Source: Sphingobacterium sp. UBA7855 (GTDB lineage Bacteria > Bacteroidota > Bacteroidia > Sphingobacteriales > Sphingobacteriaceae). From it: 64,000 nt of DNA. The stretch is from contig DLST01000010.1 in assembly GCA_002500745.1 (NCBI GenBank), forward strand, positions 310,001 to 374,000, read 5' to 3'. The notes under the pieces are model-generated. The model was not told where the DNA came from, searched no databases, and saw only the letters and a program-made list of their open reading frames with translations. This document shows, piece after piece, positions 8,626 to 17,407 of this stretch (its first letter is position 1; every line of letters begins with the position of its first letter). The translations under genes and the position numbers were made by a program.

Positions 8626-9471
8626 CTACGACTTAATGGATGCAATGATACCAATAACATCGAGCTGTCCGAGACCTTGGTCGTGTGCTTTCCCGTAGGT
8701 TTCGAGTAAGGTCTGGAGGAGGGGATAGTCAGCACCGGCTTGTTGAGCCAGTCGAATATCTTTCAGCATAAGGTCTAGCGCGAATGCAGGACTGTAGTTT
8801 TCTTCCACCAATAATGGTGTTTTCACCTTTGTTGCCCCACTGCCGCTGGCACTATCGTTGATGATTTCGAGCATATCGCTTCGTTGAATTCCCAGTTTAT
8901 CTGAGAATAAGATCGTCTCCGCGAGACCTTGATAGATGGTGGAAAGGAAATAGTTGATCGCAAGTTTAGCGGCAATTCCCTGGCCATTTTCGCCGAGATG
9001 TTTGATCGATTTTCCCATCTGCTCGAGGTATGGTTGAGCGCGATGAAGGTCTTCGGGATCACCACCTACCATAATAATAAGCGTACCCTCAGTCGCTGGT
9101 TTGGTACTGCCGGCAACGGGAGCATCCATAAAAGCAGCGCCTTTTTCTTTTAGCTTAGTGGCTATTGAAATACAGCGTTCACGAGATATTGTACTCATAT
9201 CGACAAATAATTTGCCCTTGATCTCCCTTTGGAGGATTTTTTCATATACTTCGCTGACTGCTTCATCATTGGTGAGCATGGAAAATATAATGTCGCTATG
9301 ATCGACTAATTCACCTATATCTTCGCTGATAATTGATTGCTCTTCAAAGCCTGCTGCTTTAGCCTTGTTTCTATTGTAAACAGAAAGGGGGAATCCTGCT
9401 TTTTCTAGATTTTTAGCCATGGGATAGCCCATGTTTCCTAATCCTATAAATCCTAATTTTTCTATCTTCAT
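8626..9471 (-). CDS. NAD(P)-dependent oxidoreductase, 3-hydroxyisobutyrate dehydrogenase family
   Basis: 281 residues of the beta-hydroxyacid dehydrogenase family. Seen: the N-terminal Rossmann motif GFIGLGNMGYPMAKNL (residues 7-22), the substrate-loop DAPVAGSTKPA (116-126), and the catalytic Lys169 in GQGIAAKLAINYF. It reduces or oxidises a short beta-hydroxyacid such as glyoxylate, succinic semialdehyde or hydroxyisobutyrate. Which one cannot be decided from motifs. It sits 60 nt downstream of the Crp/Fnr-type gene on the same strand and could share its transcript. Confidence 0.85.
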   Translation of the reverse strand: MKIEKLGFIGLGNMGYPMAKNLEKAGFPLSVYNRNKAKAAGFEEQSIISEDIGELVDHSDIIFSMLTNDEAVSEVYEKILQREIKGKLFVDMSTISRERCISIATKLKEKGAAFMDAPVAGSTKPATEGTLIIMVGGDPEDLHRAQPYLEQMGKSIKHLGENGQGIAAKLAINYFLSTIYQGLAETILFSDKLGIQRSDMLEIINDSASGSGATKVKTPLLVEENYSPAFALDLMLKDIRLAQQAGADYPLLQTLLETYGKAHDQGLGQLDVIGIIASIKS

Positions 9472-9531
9472 CTAAAAATTACATTAATTGCTCTTGAAAT
9501 TTACGTATAGCTAAAGATACAAATGTTTTGC

Positions 9532-10161
9532 TCATTCCACCAATACCCTAATTTCGTTACGTAGCAGCACTATTTTATCTTCCTGTTCGAGTTTTTTTAA
9601 AATTCGGGAGACAACGACTCGGGATGTATTTAAATCGGAAGCGATATCCTGATGCGTAAGGGTGAGTATCCGGTCGTCATTCAGCTTCACTTTGGCTTTC
9701 AAATAGTTGATGATGCGTTCTTCCATATTGGAAAAAGCTAGACTATCAACAGCCTGTAACATTTCGTCCATACGGCTTGAATAGCTTGATATGATGAAAT
9801 TTCGCCAGGAAGGGTATTTTCCCATCCAAAGGTTGACAAGCTCATTTGGAATCATGGCTACAGTCGTTGTTTTTTCTGCGAGCGCACGAATTTCACTTTT
9901 TTTATTCCCGAGGCAACAGGCTATTGACATTGTACAGGTTTGACCTTTTTCCAGGTAGTAGAGCAACAATTCGCCTTTATCTTCATCCTCCCGGACAATT
10001 TTGATTGCTCCATCCAAGAGGAGAGGCATCGCCCTGATATATTGATTGGTATCAATGATGAGATCACCTTCACGGAAGGTTTTTATATGCGCGTTTTTAG
10101 CTATTTCAGCGATTAATTCCGGTTCAAGAATGCCTGTATAAGCTTGTTCTATGGATAACAT
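9532..10161 (-). CDS. Crp/Fnr-family transcription regulator
   Basis: 209 residues. Residues 1 to about 120 form a cyclic-nucleotide-binding-like beta-roll, and the C-terminal 60 hold a Crp-type helix-turn-helix (LTHQDIASDLNTSRVVVSRILKKLEQ). It lacks the cNMP phosphate-cassette Arg-Ala pattern. It has a CCLG pair near residue 83 but no N-terminal Fnr cysteine cluster, so the signal is unknown. It is divergent from the TonB receptor at 10591, and the 429-bp gap between their starts is a natural place for it to bind. Regulation of that receptor is inference. Confidence 0.85.
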   Translation of the reverse strand: MLSIEQAYTGILEPELIAEIAKNAHIKTFREGDLIIDTNQYIRAMPLLLDGAIKIVREDEDKGELLLYYLEKGQTCTMSIACCLGNKKSEIRALAEKTTTVAMIPNELVNLWMGKYPSWRNFIISSYSSRMDEMLQAVDSLAFSNMEERIINYLKAKVKLNDDRILTLTHQDIASDLNTSRVVVSRILKKLEQEDKIVLLRNEIRVLVE

Positions 10162-10552
10162 ATTTTTTAAATTAGTTAAAGTTAATTATTTATAGGCTTA
10201 TTTCAGCTGTTATTGGAAGAAAAGTAGGTAGGAGGAAACGACGGATTGAAAGAAACAATTTTTAGCATCTCATGAGGATAGAGTGTGAAATCTTGTATTC
10301 AAATCATAAAAATCGTAAAATTGATAAATTTTGATTTATTCAAAACAGACAAAATATTATTTTGATTATTTTTGCTGTTTTTTCATGAATAGGATGGATG
10401 TGTTGTATTTATTTTAAGTATGCTGCATTTTTGTTGCCTCTTATTGCTGAAATTTGCTGTTTTTCTGTGGAAGATTAAAATTTATTCTTTCTATATAGAG
10501 ATACGACATCATATTGGTATTGTTAAAATTAGTTAAAAAGACAATCAATTCC
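10162..10552. other. Long AT-rich divergent intergenic region
   Basis: About 390 bp upstream of both the Crp/Fnr gene and the TonB receptor, with no credible ORF. It contains several AT-rich dyads, the clearest being CAAAATA-T-TATTTTG at 10350-10364, and a second TATTTTTG element at 10367-10374. Likely a regulatory region. Confidence 0.5.
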
Positions 10553-10560
10553 TAATTTTG
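10553..10560 (+). promoter_or_regulatory. -7 promoter element of the TonB receptor
   Basis: TAATTTTG fits TAnnTTTG. A TTA lies 17 nt upstream (10533) as a weak -33 box. Transcription would start near 10565, about 25 nt before the ATG. This rules out the TTG at 10558 as a start codon because it is inside the promoter. Confidence 0.6.
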
Positions 10561-10590
10561 CGACACAAAAACAAAACAATCACATCTAAC

Positions 10591-13203
10591 ATGAAAAAGT
10601 CTTTACTTTTTTTTGCCCTTGTTTTTGCTAGTTATGGTGCCGTTCAAGGTCAAACAGCAAATACTGGTTCGGTTTCAGGAGTTGTCAAAGAAGCTACTGG
10701 ACAAACGGTTAAAGGAGCAACCATTAAAATTACCTACATCCCAAGTGGACAAGTAGTAAGTGGCTCAGCCGATGCCCAAGGAAAATTTCAAATTTCAAAT
10801 CTTCAAGAAGGAGGCCCCTACAAAGTAGAGGTAACTTACATTGGCGAAACGCCAGTTGTTTTCGAAAACATCCTATTGAAATCGGGGGAATCGTTGACTA
10901 TCAATCCAATTTTTACGGCTGGATCTTCAACAAATTTGGATGAGGTTGTTGTTGTCGGTCATGGGGTTATTGATATTGCGGCAGGAAGAAAGACACCGAT
11001 TGCCGTTTCGACGATCCGTAAGCAGGATTTAGAGGAAAGAGTAGGAGCACAGGATATTACTTCAGCATTAGCTAATACCCCTTCGGTTTATATCACTGGT
11101 CAGGCAAAAGGTTTTGGTGAGTCTTCTATGACAACACGTGGTTTTGATCAGTCCAATACAGCATTTTTGTTGAACGGTCAACCTATCAATGGTATGGACA
11201 ATGGAAGTGTATATTGGTCAAATTGGTCGGGACTTACAGATATTGCCTCTTTAGTGCAGATTCAACGCGGTTTGGGATCGTCTAAATTAGCGATTTCATC
11301 TGTCGGCGGAACCGTAAATTACGTGACACAATCCACTGCAATGAAAGAGGGTGGTTTTGTTCGTACCACTGTTGGTAACGATATGTTTATGAAGGCAACG
11401 GTAGGTTACAATACCGGTCTGATGAAAAACGGCTTTGCTGTTTCGGCTATGTTTACACAGTGGTCAGGTAACGGTTATATGGATCATACCGAAGGTGCTG
11501 GACAAAGCTATTTTTTGTCTGTCGGATATAAAGCGAACGAAAAACACAACCTGAACTTTATGGTAACAGGTGCTCCACAATGGCATAACCAAGGGTATAC
11601 CTCAAAATTGTCCAATTATCTAGCTAATGGCAGACGTTACAATGACAATTATAAGGATGCAAATGGCGTGATGATGAATGCGCAGAAGAATTTTTATCAT
11701 AAGCCTGTCGCCAACTTAAACTGGGACTGGACGATCGACGATAAATCATCTTTATCTACCGTTGTATACGCTTCTTTAGCAGCAGGTGGGGGGCAATCTT
11801 TGCGCAGTGATAAATACAATACAGGTAAATACTTAGCTGCCGATGTGAACAATCACCAATGGTTTGGTATAGTTTCTAACTATAACCGTAAACTTTCGGA
11901 ATCCTTAAATTTCAATGTGGGTTTTGATGTAAGGGATTATAAGGGTACACATTATCGCAAATTGACTGATCCTCTTGGAAATACAAATGGTGTTGTATTG
12001 GGGGGTAATGTTAATTTTCCTAATAAGCCATTGGTTACCAATACATACTCAACAAATCCTTGGCAAGCATTCTCCAGCAAACCTGATTCGCGTGATGAAC
12101 GTTTAGCTTGGGATTACAACCAATACATCCGTTATGGAGGTCTGTTTGGTCAATTGGAATATGCCAAAGATGGCTTTACGGCATTTTTTCAAGGATCGGT
12201 TTCTGAACAGCAAAACAAACGTTCTGATTATTTTCAATACACCCCGGGTAATGAGGATTCTAAAGACGTGAACAACTTTGGATACAATACGAAAGGTGGT
12301 GTAAGTTATACCTTGGGGCATCATAGTATTTTTGGTAATGCAGGGTATTATTCCCGTCAGCCTTATCAAAACAATATTTTCATGAATTATGCAAATGATA
12401 TCAATGAAAATGCCGAAAATGAAAAAATCCTGGGTTTAGAAGCTGGCTATAAGTTTGCCTCTCGATTTTTGGATGTGAACGTCAATGTTTACCGCACAAC
12501 CTGGGAAAATCGTGTTACTGGAAGCTCAAGTTTAGCGACGGCTGATGATGTGAAAAAATACAATCCAACAAATGATCCTGGTATTTTAGTCGGAGGTGCC
12601 TATTTATATACAACAAATTACGGTGTAAAACAGGTGCATAGAGGGGTAGAAGTTGATTTTGAGGCCCGCCCAATCGAAAAATTAAGCCTAACAGGATTTT
12701 TATCGATAGGTGACTGGAAATACGATGGTGCAGTAAACTCGGTTGTACGTAACGATAACCGCGTCGAATTGGGACGTTCTCAGGTTAACTTAACCGGTGA
12801 ACATGTTGGTAATGCGGCACAAACTTCTTATGGATTTGGTGCTAAATATAAAGTGTTTAAGGGGCTATCTGTAGATGCAAATTACAGATACTATGAGCGT
12901 TTGTATGCATCGAATTATCGTAGAGAAGTAATCGATGGGCAAACTTATGGTCGCTATCTGAAATTACCGTCTTTCAATCTTTTGGACGCAGGTCTTTCTT
13001 ACCATCTTCAGGTGAGTGACAAGAACGACATAAGTTTCCGTGTTAACATGAATAATGTGTTGAATAAGTTTTATATTTCTGAAGCAACATCCAGCAACTT
13101 GGTTACAGATATTAACAATTCTTGGAATGGTATAGATACATCCAATTTCGTTTTAATCGGACAGGGTAGAACTTGGAATGCATCGGTAAAATTTACCTTC
13201 TAG
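10591..13203 (+). CDS. TonB-dependent outer-membrane receptor with carboxypeptidase-regulatory-like domain
   Basis: 870 residues. Seen in order: signal peptide (1-20), a CarboxypepD_reg-like Ig domain (about 26-108, SGVVKEATGQTVKGATI), a TonB-box-like NLDEVVVVG (115-123), a plug domain (about 130-235, with LNGQPINGMDNGSVYW), then a beta-barrel ending in the terminal Phe (VKFTF) expected of outer-membrane barrels. It is a single-protein receptor, with no SusD partner downstream, so it more likely takes up a siderophore, metal complex or cofactor than a polysaccharide. The substrate is unknown. The start is the ATG at 10591, where the signal peptide begins. Divergent Crp/Fnr gene upstream, strong terminator downstream. 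Confidence 0.93.
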   Translation: MKKSLLFFALVFASYGAVQGQTANTGSVSGVVKEATGQTVKGATIKITYIPSGQVVSGSADAQGKFQISNLQEGGPYKVEVTYIGETPVVFENILLKSGESLTINPIFTAGSSTNLDEVVVVGHGVIDIAAGRKTPIAVSTIRKQDLEERVGAQDITSALANTPSVYITGQAKGFGESSMTTRGFDQSNTAFLLNGQPINGMDNGSVYWSNWSGLTDIASLVQIQRGLGSSKLAISSVGGTVNYVTQSTAMKEGGFVRTTVGNDMFMKATVGYNTGLMKNGFAVSAMFTQWSGNGYMDHTEGAGQSYFLSVGYKANEKHNLNFMVTGAPQWHNQGYTSKLSNYLANGRRYNDNYKDANGVMMNAQKNFYHKPVANLNWDWTIDDKSSLSTVVYASLAAGGGQSLRSDKYNTGKYLAADVNNHQWFGIVSNYNRKLSESLNFNVGFDVRDYKGTHYRKLTDPLGNTNGVVLGGNVNFPNKPLVTNTYSTNPWQAFSSKPDSRDERLAWDYNQYIRYGGLFGQLEYAKDGFTAFFQGSVSEQQNKRSDYFQYTPGNEDSKDVNNFGYNTKGGVSYTLGHHSIFGNAGYYSRQPYQNNIFMNYANDINENAENEKILGLEAGYKFASRFLDVNVNVYRTTWENRVTGSSSLATADDVKKYNPTNDPGILVGGAYLYTTNYGVKQVHRGVEVDFEARPIEKLSLTGFLSIGDWKYDGAVNSVVRNDNRVELGRSQVNLTGEHVGNAAQTSYGFGAKYKVFKGLSVDANYRYYERLYASNYRREVIDGQTYGRYLKLPSFNLLDAGLSYHLQVSDKNDISFRVNMNNVLNKFYISEATSSNLVTDINNSWNGIDTSNFVLIGQGRTWNASVKFTF

Positions 13204-13222
13204 TAAATTTTACTCTAATTAC

Positions 13223-13255
13223 AAAAAGCTCACAATATTTTGTGAGCTTTTTTTG
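13223..13255 (+). terminator. Rho-independent terminator of the TonB receptor
   Basis: AAAAAGCTCACAA-TATT-TTGTGAGCTTTTT, a perfect 13-bp stem followed by more T, 20 nt after the stop. Confidence 0.88.
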
Positions 13256-13303
13256 TTTTTAAATAAAAACTTAATAATTTTAGGTGATCTAATTGTCAAC
13301 CTG

Positions 13304-13699
13304 ATGTTGCATAAATTAATTTGTCTGGAAAGTTTACAGATCGGTACTGTCTATTTTTCTGCTTTTGTCGTTAATCTGGATGGTGGAAATACTGGCTTTG
13401 CTCTATTTATTAACCAGGAAAATGATCCAATCTTTATTTTTCGAAAAGAGAAGCACAATGAGGTTTCCTTCCACGTGAATGAGGAGCAATTCTTCTGGAT
13501 TGTTAAGAACAGCCAGTTTACACCACTCGAGCGTCAGAACTTTTTTGCTGAATTTGTCGAATTTTTGCGTTTGATGGAAGAAAAGGTGTCGAATTATGTT
13601 TTCAAAAAGGAAAAATTAATCCGTTTTACCAATTCAAGAGATATTATCCGTTATAAATATTTGTACTTAACAGGCGAGGTAAACGATAAGCTTAAGTAA
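13304..13699 (+). CDS. Protein of unknown function
   Basis: 131 residues, family not recognised. The frame is open back to 13253, but that stretch lies in the terminator of the preceding gene, so the first ATG (13304) is taken. No signal peptide or membrane segment. It looks like a small alpha/beta cytoplasmic protein: VYFSAFVVNLDGGNTGFALF as paired strands, FIFRKEKHNEVSFHV, then a helix FFAEFVEFLRLMEEKVSNYVF. It is followed after 36 nt by the TPR gene on the same strand, so they may be co-transcribed. Confidence 0.65.
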   Translation: MLHKLICLESLQIGTVYFSAFVVNLDGGNTGFALFINQENDPIFIFRKEKHNEVSFHVNEEQFFWIVKNSQFTPLERQNFFAEFVEFLRLMEEKVSNYVFKKEKLIRFTNSRDIIRYKYLYLTGEVNDKLK

Positions 13700-13735
13700 A
13701 TATAGCTGTTGATCGATTGTTAAATTTCGTTCGTA

Positions 13736-14956
13736 ATGAAATTTAACTTAGTTTTGAGTATGAAGCATATGTTTTCGAATTTAGCTGTTATTCTTCAAAA
13801 CAATACTTTTGTAGAATCAGATTTTACACTGCCAGTACCCATCCTTCTTGCTAAGTTTTCTTTTTTGCCCATTGCGTCATTTTTTCCTCAATCTTGTCCG
13901 TCTTTTCCGTCTGATTGGCTTGGTGAATTGGGAGATCATGCTCTTCGATGCCTCTTGCAAGGGTTTAATATAGGTATCCTTGAGAATGGTAATCCTGTAG
14001 CATTGTTTGAGGAGGCTATTGATTTAACTCATCATGCGCTCGCCTATAGTTATTTGGGACTTTATTATGTTAAGATAGGCAATTATGATAAAGCCGTTGC
14101 AACGTTCACAAATGCTATCGAGCACTTTCCAGAAGAACCATTCTTCTATGCCAGCCGTTGTTTAATCTATAGGCAGATCGAGGAAGATGAGGGGGCGTTT
14201 TATGATTATCAGATTGCGAAGAGACTAGATTTTAATTACCATAGTGTATTGGAATGGCAGGAAAATCAGGCTGAATTGACTTATTTCGAAGCTGAAAATT
14301 TGGTTATTCAGGAGCTGGAATCAAAATCTCAACAGCTAAGTAAGGACGAAATAAATGCGCTGGGTCTTGAATATGTTCATTCCTATAGCTATCTAAAGGC
14401 CATCAATCTTTATTCCTGTGCAATTGTTGAAGCTGGCGGTAGCGATAGCAGTCTTTTTGTTTTCAGGGGGAGTTTATACCTGAAATTGACCTGTTTTGAA
14501 TTGGCATTGTCTGATTTTAATCAGGCCATCGCTCTTGATAAGAACCGATCTGCTGCTTATATATTTCGCGCAAAAGTTTTTGAATCTTACCGCAATTACC
14601 AAACAGCTTTGGAAGACTATGCTCAGGCAGAAGAAATAGATGGTCATTCGTCGATTGTGTATGAAGAAAGAGCCTCTTTATTCGAGCGGTTGGGTAATTT
14701 TAAGGAAGCATTACTGGATTTTGACCGTCTTGTTAGTCTCAATCCGGAAGATTTTTATGTATATTCATTGCGAGCCGATCTGAATGAAAAGCTCGAGAAT
14801 TTTGAGGGAGCCCTGGCAGATTATTCCAAAGCGATCGATCTGAATCCATATTATTCTGATTTGTATTCTTATCGTGCCGCAATTCGCGAAAAATTGGGTG
14901 ATGCTGTCGGAGCGAGAGCCGACTTGGATAAGTTCAATGAATTGGAAGATGAATAA
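13736..14956 (+). CDS. TPR-repeat protein
   Basis: 406 residues. After about 85 residues of no clear type come at least seven tetratricopeptide repeats, with the usual spacing of small residues and Tyr/Ala-Leu (for example AYSYLGLYYVKIGNYDKAVA, YSLRADLNEKLENFEGALAD, LYSYRAAIREKLGDAVGARA). A break around residues 165-215 separates an N-terminal pair from a C-terminal array. No signal peptide, so probably a cytoplasmic scaffold. Partner unknown. A weak hairpin (AGGCC...GGCCT, 14960-14980) follows the stop before the convergent tyrA. Confidence 0.8.
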   Translation: MKFNLVLSMKHMFSNLAVILQNNTFVESDFTLPVPILLAKFSFLPIASFFPQSCPSFPSDWLGELGDHALRCLLQGFNIGILENGNPVALFEEAIDLTHHALAYSYLGLYYVKIGNYDKAVATFTNAIEHFPEEPFFYASRCLIYRQIEEDEGAFYDYQIAKRLDFNYHSVLEWQENQAELTYFEAENLVIQELESKSQQLSKDEINALGLEYVHSYSYLKAINLYSCAIVEAGGSDSSLFVFRGSLYLKLTCFELALSDFNQAIALDKNRSAAYIFRAKVFESYRNYQTALEDYAQAEEIDGHSSIVYEERASLFERLGNFKEALLDFDRLVSLNPEDFYVYSLRADLNEKLENFEGALADYSKAIDLNPYYSDLYSYRAAIREKLGDAVGARADLDKFNELEDE

Positions 14957-15012
14957 ACAAGGCCGACCTGAGTAGGGCCTCGTTTACGCGTACTGTTTCT
15001 AGTGATAAACCC

Positions 15013-15852
15013 TTATTTAATAATCCTTTTTATCTTATTGGAACGGGTAATGAGTTTGTGTAATTTGTCATAATCCTCTGTAGCAATAGCGTCATGCAGG
15101 GATTGAAGCTGCTTGATATGCTCTTCGAGCACTTCGAGTACGTTTTCTCGATTCTGCTTGAAAATCGGTGTCCACATATCGGGCGAACTTTTGGCCAGAC
15201 GAACCGTAGATTCAAATCCGGAGCCCGCCAGTTCAAAGATACGTCCCTGAGATTTTTCTTTTTCCAATACTGTTAAGGCAAGTGCAAAAGAAGTGAGATG
15301 GGAGATGTGGGATACATAAGCAGTATGTACATCGTGTTCATCGGCATTCATAAAACAGCTGCGCATCTCCAATTGGTCGGTGATGGCATCGGCGATCTCA
15401 AACGCATCCTCATCGGTTTTAAATGCTTCGACATATACCATCATTTTGCCTTTGAACAAGCCGGCTACAGCTGCTTCTGGTCCTGAATATTCTGTTCCGG
15501 CCATGGGATGGGCTGCTACATAACGCCCCCTTTTAGGATGATTCTTAATTTTATTGAGAATGTTTATTTTCGTTGATCCCATATCAATGACGACCTGATC
15601 GGTGACCAGATCCAAAATTTGAGGAACAACATCTAAAATGGCATCAACAGGGATTGTGAGCACCAATACTTTACACCGCTTAATCGCATCTTCTAAGCTT
15701 GCTGTTTCGTCAATGAAGCCGATATGCATTGCTTTATCTAAGTTCTTCTGACTTTTATCTACACCGATGATTTTGTCGCAGAATTTTGTTTCTTTTAGGC
15801 GAATGGCAGCCGAGCCGCCGATCAAGCCTACGCCTACAATGGCAATGTTCAT
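15013..15852 (-). CDS. tyrA: Prephenate dehydrogenase
   Basis: 279 residues. It oxidatively decarboxylates prephenate to hydroxyphenylpyruvate for tyrosine. Seen: Rossmann motif IVGVGLIGGSAAIRL (residues 4-18), VIDMGSTK, AAHPMAGTEYSGP (substrate-binding His), and HTAYVSHISHLTSFAL with the second active-site His. It is a monofunctional short form with no chorismate mutase or ACT domain visible. It lies 128 nt downstream of an aminotransferase on the same strand. The pairing with an aminotransferase matches the aromatic amino acid cluster common in Bacteroidota. Confidence 0.92.
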   Translation of the reverse strand: MNIAIVGVGLIGGSAAIRLKETKFCDKIIGVDKSQKNLDKAMHIGFIDETASLEDAIKRCKVLVLTIPVDAILDVVPQILDLVTDQVVIDMGSTKINILNKIKNHPKRGRYVAAHPMAGTEYSGPEAAVAGLFKGKMMVYVEAFKTDEDAFEIADAITDQLEMRSCFMNADEHDVHTAYVSHISHLTSFALALTVLEKEKSQGRIFELAGSGFESTVRLAKSSPDMWTPIFKQNRENVLEVLEEHIKQLQSLHDAIATEDYDKLHKLITRSNKIKRIIK

Positions 15853-15980
15853 ATGTAAACAATTATATTAATAGTATTTTTGTTCAAGGGTTATACAGGA
15901 ACACCTACACCGTGGTTGTTTGTTGATAAATTATACTAATTAAATTTCTATGCTTTTAGGCCTCCCAGACATTATAAGGG

Positions 15981-17141
15981 TTAGAAATTATCTTGAATGC
16001 GCTGTATTGATTCTTTGAGTACCGCTACTGTAGCGCAGAGACTGATGCGGATATATTGATCGCCTTTATCTCCGAAAATTCCGCCAGGTGTGATGAACAC
16101 CCTTGATTTCTCCAAAACAGCGTCGCTTAGCGCATACCCATCTTTATATTTTTCAGGTATACGGGCCCAGACAAAGAGGCCTACCTGGTCTTTTTGATAG
16201 GAGCAGTCAAGCAAATCCATAATTTCATAAACCTGTTGCCGTCTTTCGGCGTAAATTTTGTTTAGATCGGCATACCACGATGCATCAAGTTGTAAGGCTT
16301 TTGCAGCCGCCAGCTGAACAGGTAAAAACATACCTGAGTCCATGTTGCTTTTGAAACGCAGCACTTGATTTATACGTTCTTCGGCACCGACGAGCACACC
16401 AATGCGCCATCCGGCCATATTGGAAGATTTGCTCAGGGAATTTAATTCAATGGCCACGTCTTTCGAACCCGGTATGCTCATAATGCTTCTTGGCGTATCT
16501 GTAAGAATAAAGCTGTATGGATTGTCGTGGCAAATCAGTATGTTGTGCGTTTTGGCAAATTGAATCAGCTCCTGATAAAATACATCAGGCGCAGAGGCCC
16601 CAGTTGGCATATGGGGATAGTTTATCCACATCAATTTAACTTTTGACAAATCCTGTTTTCTGAGTTCATCCAAATCAATAAGCCAATTCTTCTCTTCCGT
16701 TAGGTTATAGGTAATCGCTTCAGCACCACTCAGCCGTACGGCTGCAGCGTAAGCAGGGTATCCAGGATTGGGGATAAGCGCTTGGTCTCCTTCTTGAAGA
16801 TAAGTCATGCAGATGTGCACAATTCCCTCTTTTGATCCAATTAAGGGGAGTATTTCTGAATTTGGATTAAAAGTTGCCTGATAATAACGTTGATACCAAT
16901 CCGCAACGGCTTGTCGTAGGTCAGGAGCACCTTTATAATTTTGATAGCCATGCGCATTTGGGAGTTGGGCATTCGTACTTAATGTCTCGATTACCTCCGG
17001 ATGCGGTGGCAAATCTGGACTTCCGATTCCTAGGTTGATTACACGCGCACCCTGTTTATTTAGCTCGTCTATTTCTCTTAATTTTTTGGAGAAATAATAT
17101 TCCTCGGTGTGCTGCAATCTTTTGGCAACGTCTATTCGCAT
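15981..17141 (-). CDS. Class I/II PLP aminotransferase, probably aromatic
   Basis: 386 residues. Seen: NLGIGSPDLPPHPEV near the N-terminus, NPGYPAY, CHDNPYSF (Asp for the PLP ring nitrogen), the Schiff-base Lys238 in NSLSKSSNMAGWRIG, and a C-terminal YIRISL holding the carboxylate-binding Arg. In the PLP O3' loop it reads YPHMPTGA, so Met stands where most family members have Asn (NPTG). Its place just upstream of tyrA suggests it aminates phenylpyruvate and hydroxyphenylpyruvate. An aspartate or LL-diaminopimelate role is not excluded. Confidence 0.85.
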   Translation of the reverse strand: MRIDVAKRLQHTEEYYFSKKLREIDELNKQGARVINLGIGSPDLPPHPEVIETLSTNAQLPNAHGYQNYKGAPDLRQAVADWYQRYYQATFNPNSEILPLIGSKEGIVHICMTYLQEGDQALIPNPGYPAYAAAVRLSGAEAITYNLTEEKNWLIDLDELRKQDLSKVKLMWINYPHMPTGASAPDVFYQELIQFAKTHNILICHDNPYSFILTDTPRSIMSIPGSKDVAIELNSLSKSSNMAGWRIGVLVGAEERINQVLRFKSNMDSGMFLPVQLAAAKALQLDASWYADLNKIYAERRQQVYEIMDLLDCSYQKDQVGLFVWARIPEKYKDGYALSDAVLEKSRVFITPGGIFGDKGDQYIRISLCATVAVLKESIQRIQDNF

Positions 17142-17407
17142 TTTATTTTACTAAATATGGTGTTTTAATAAGGCTAAATTAGGAAATTATCCATTAAAAT
17201 GAGATTTTTTTATCGATTTTTCAAAGCGTACAGGTTAATTGCTTTGTTTTTTCGATGCAACAATTTTATAGTCCCTTAACACGATGGCTGCTTTTGTTGA
17301 TTAATTTGTTATTTTTGTTCAATTTCCTCCATAAAAATCTGAAAGGAAGAGGAGAGATCGACGAGTTACTATTTTTTTGAAGAGTAGTTTGTCTAAGTTG
17401 AAATTAA

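Noticed and set aside
10558..10590. TTG start for the TonB receptor 33 nt upstream of the ATG
   Set aside because: The TTG is the end of the TAATTTTG promoter element; the signal peptide begins at the ATG at 10591.
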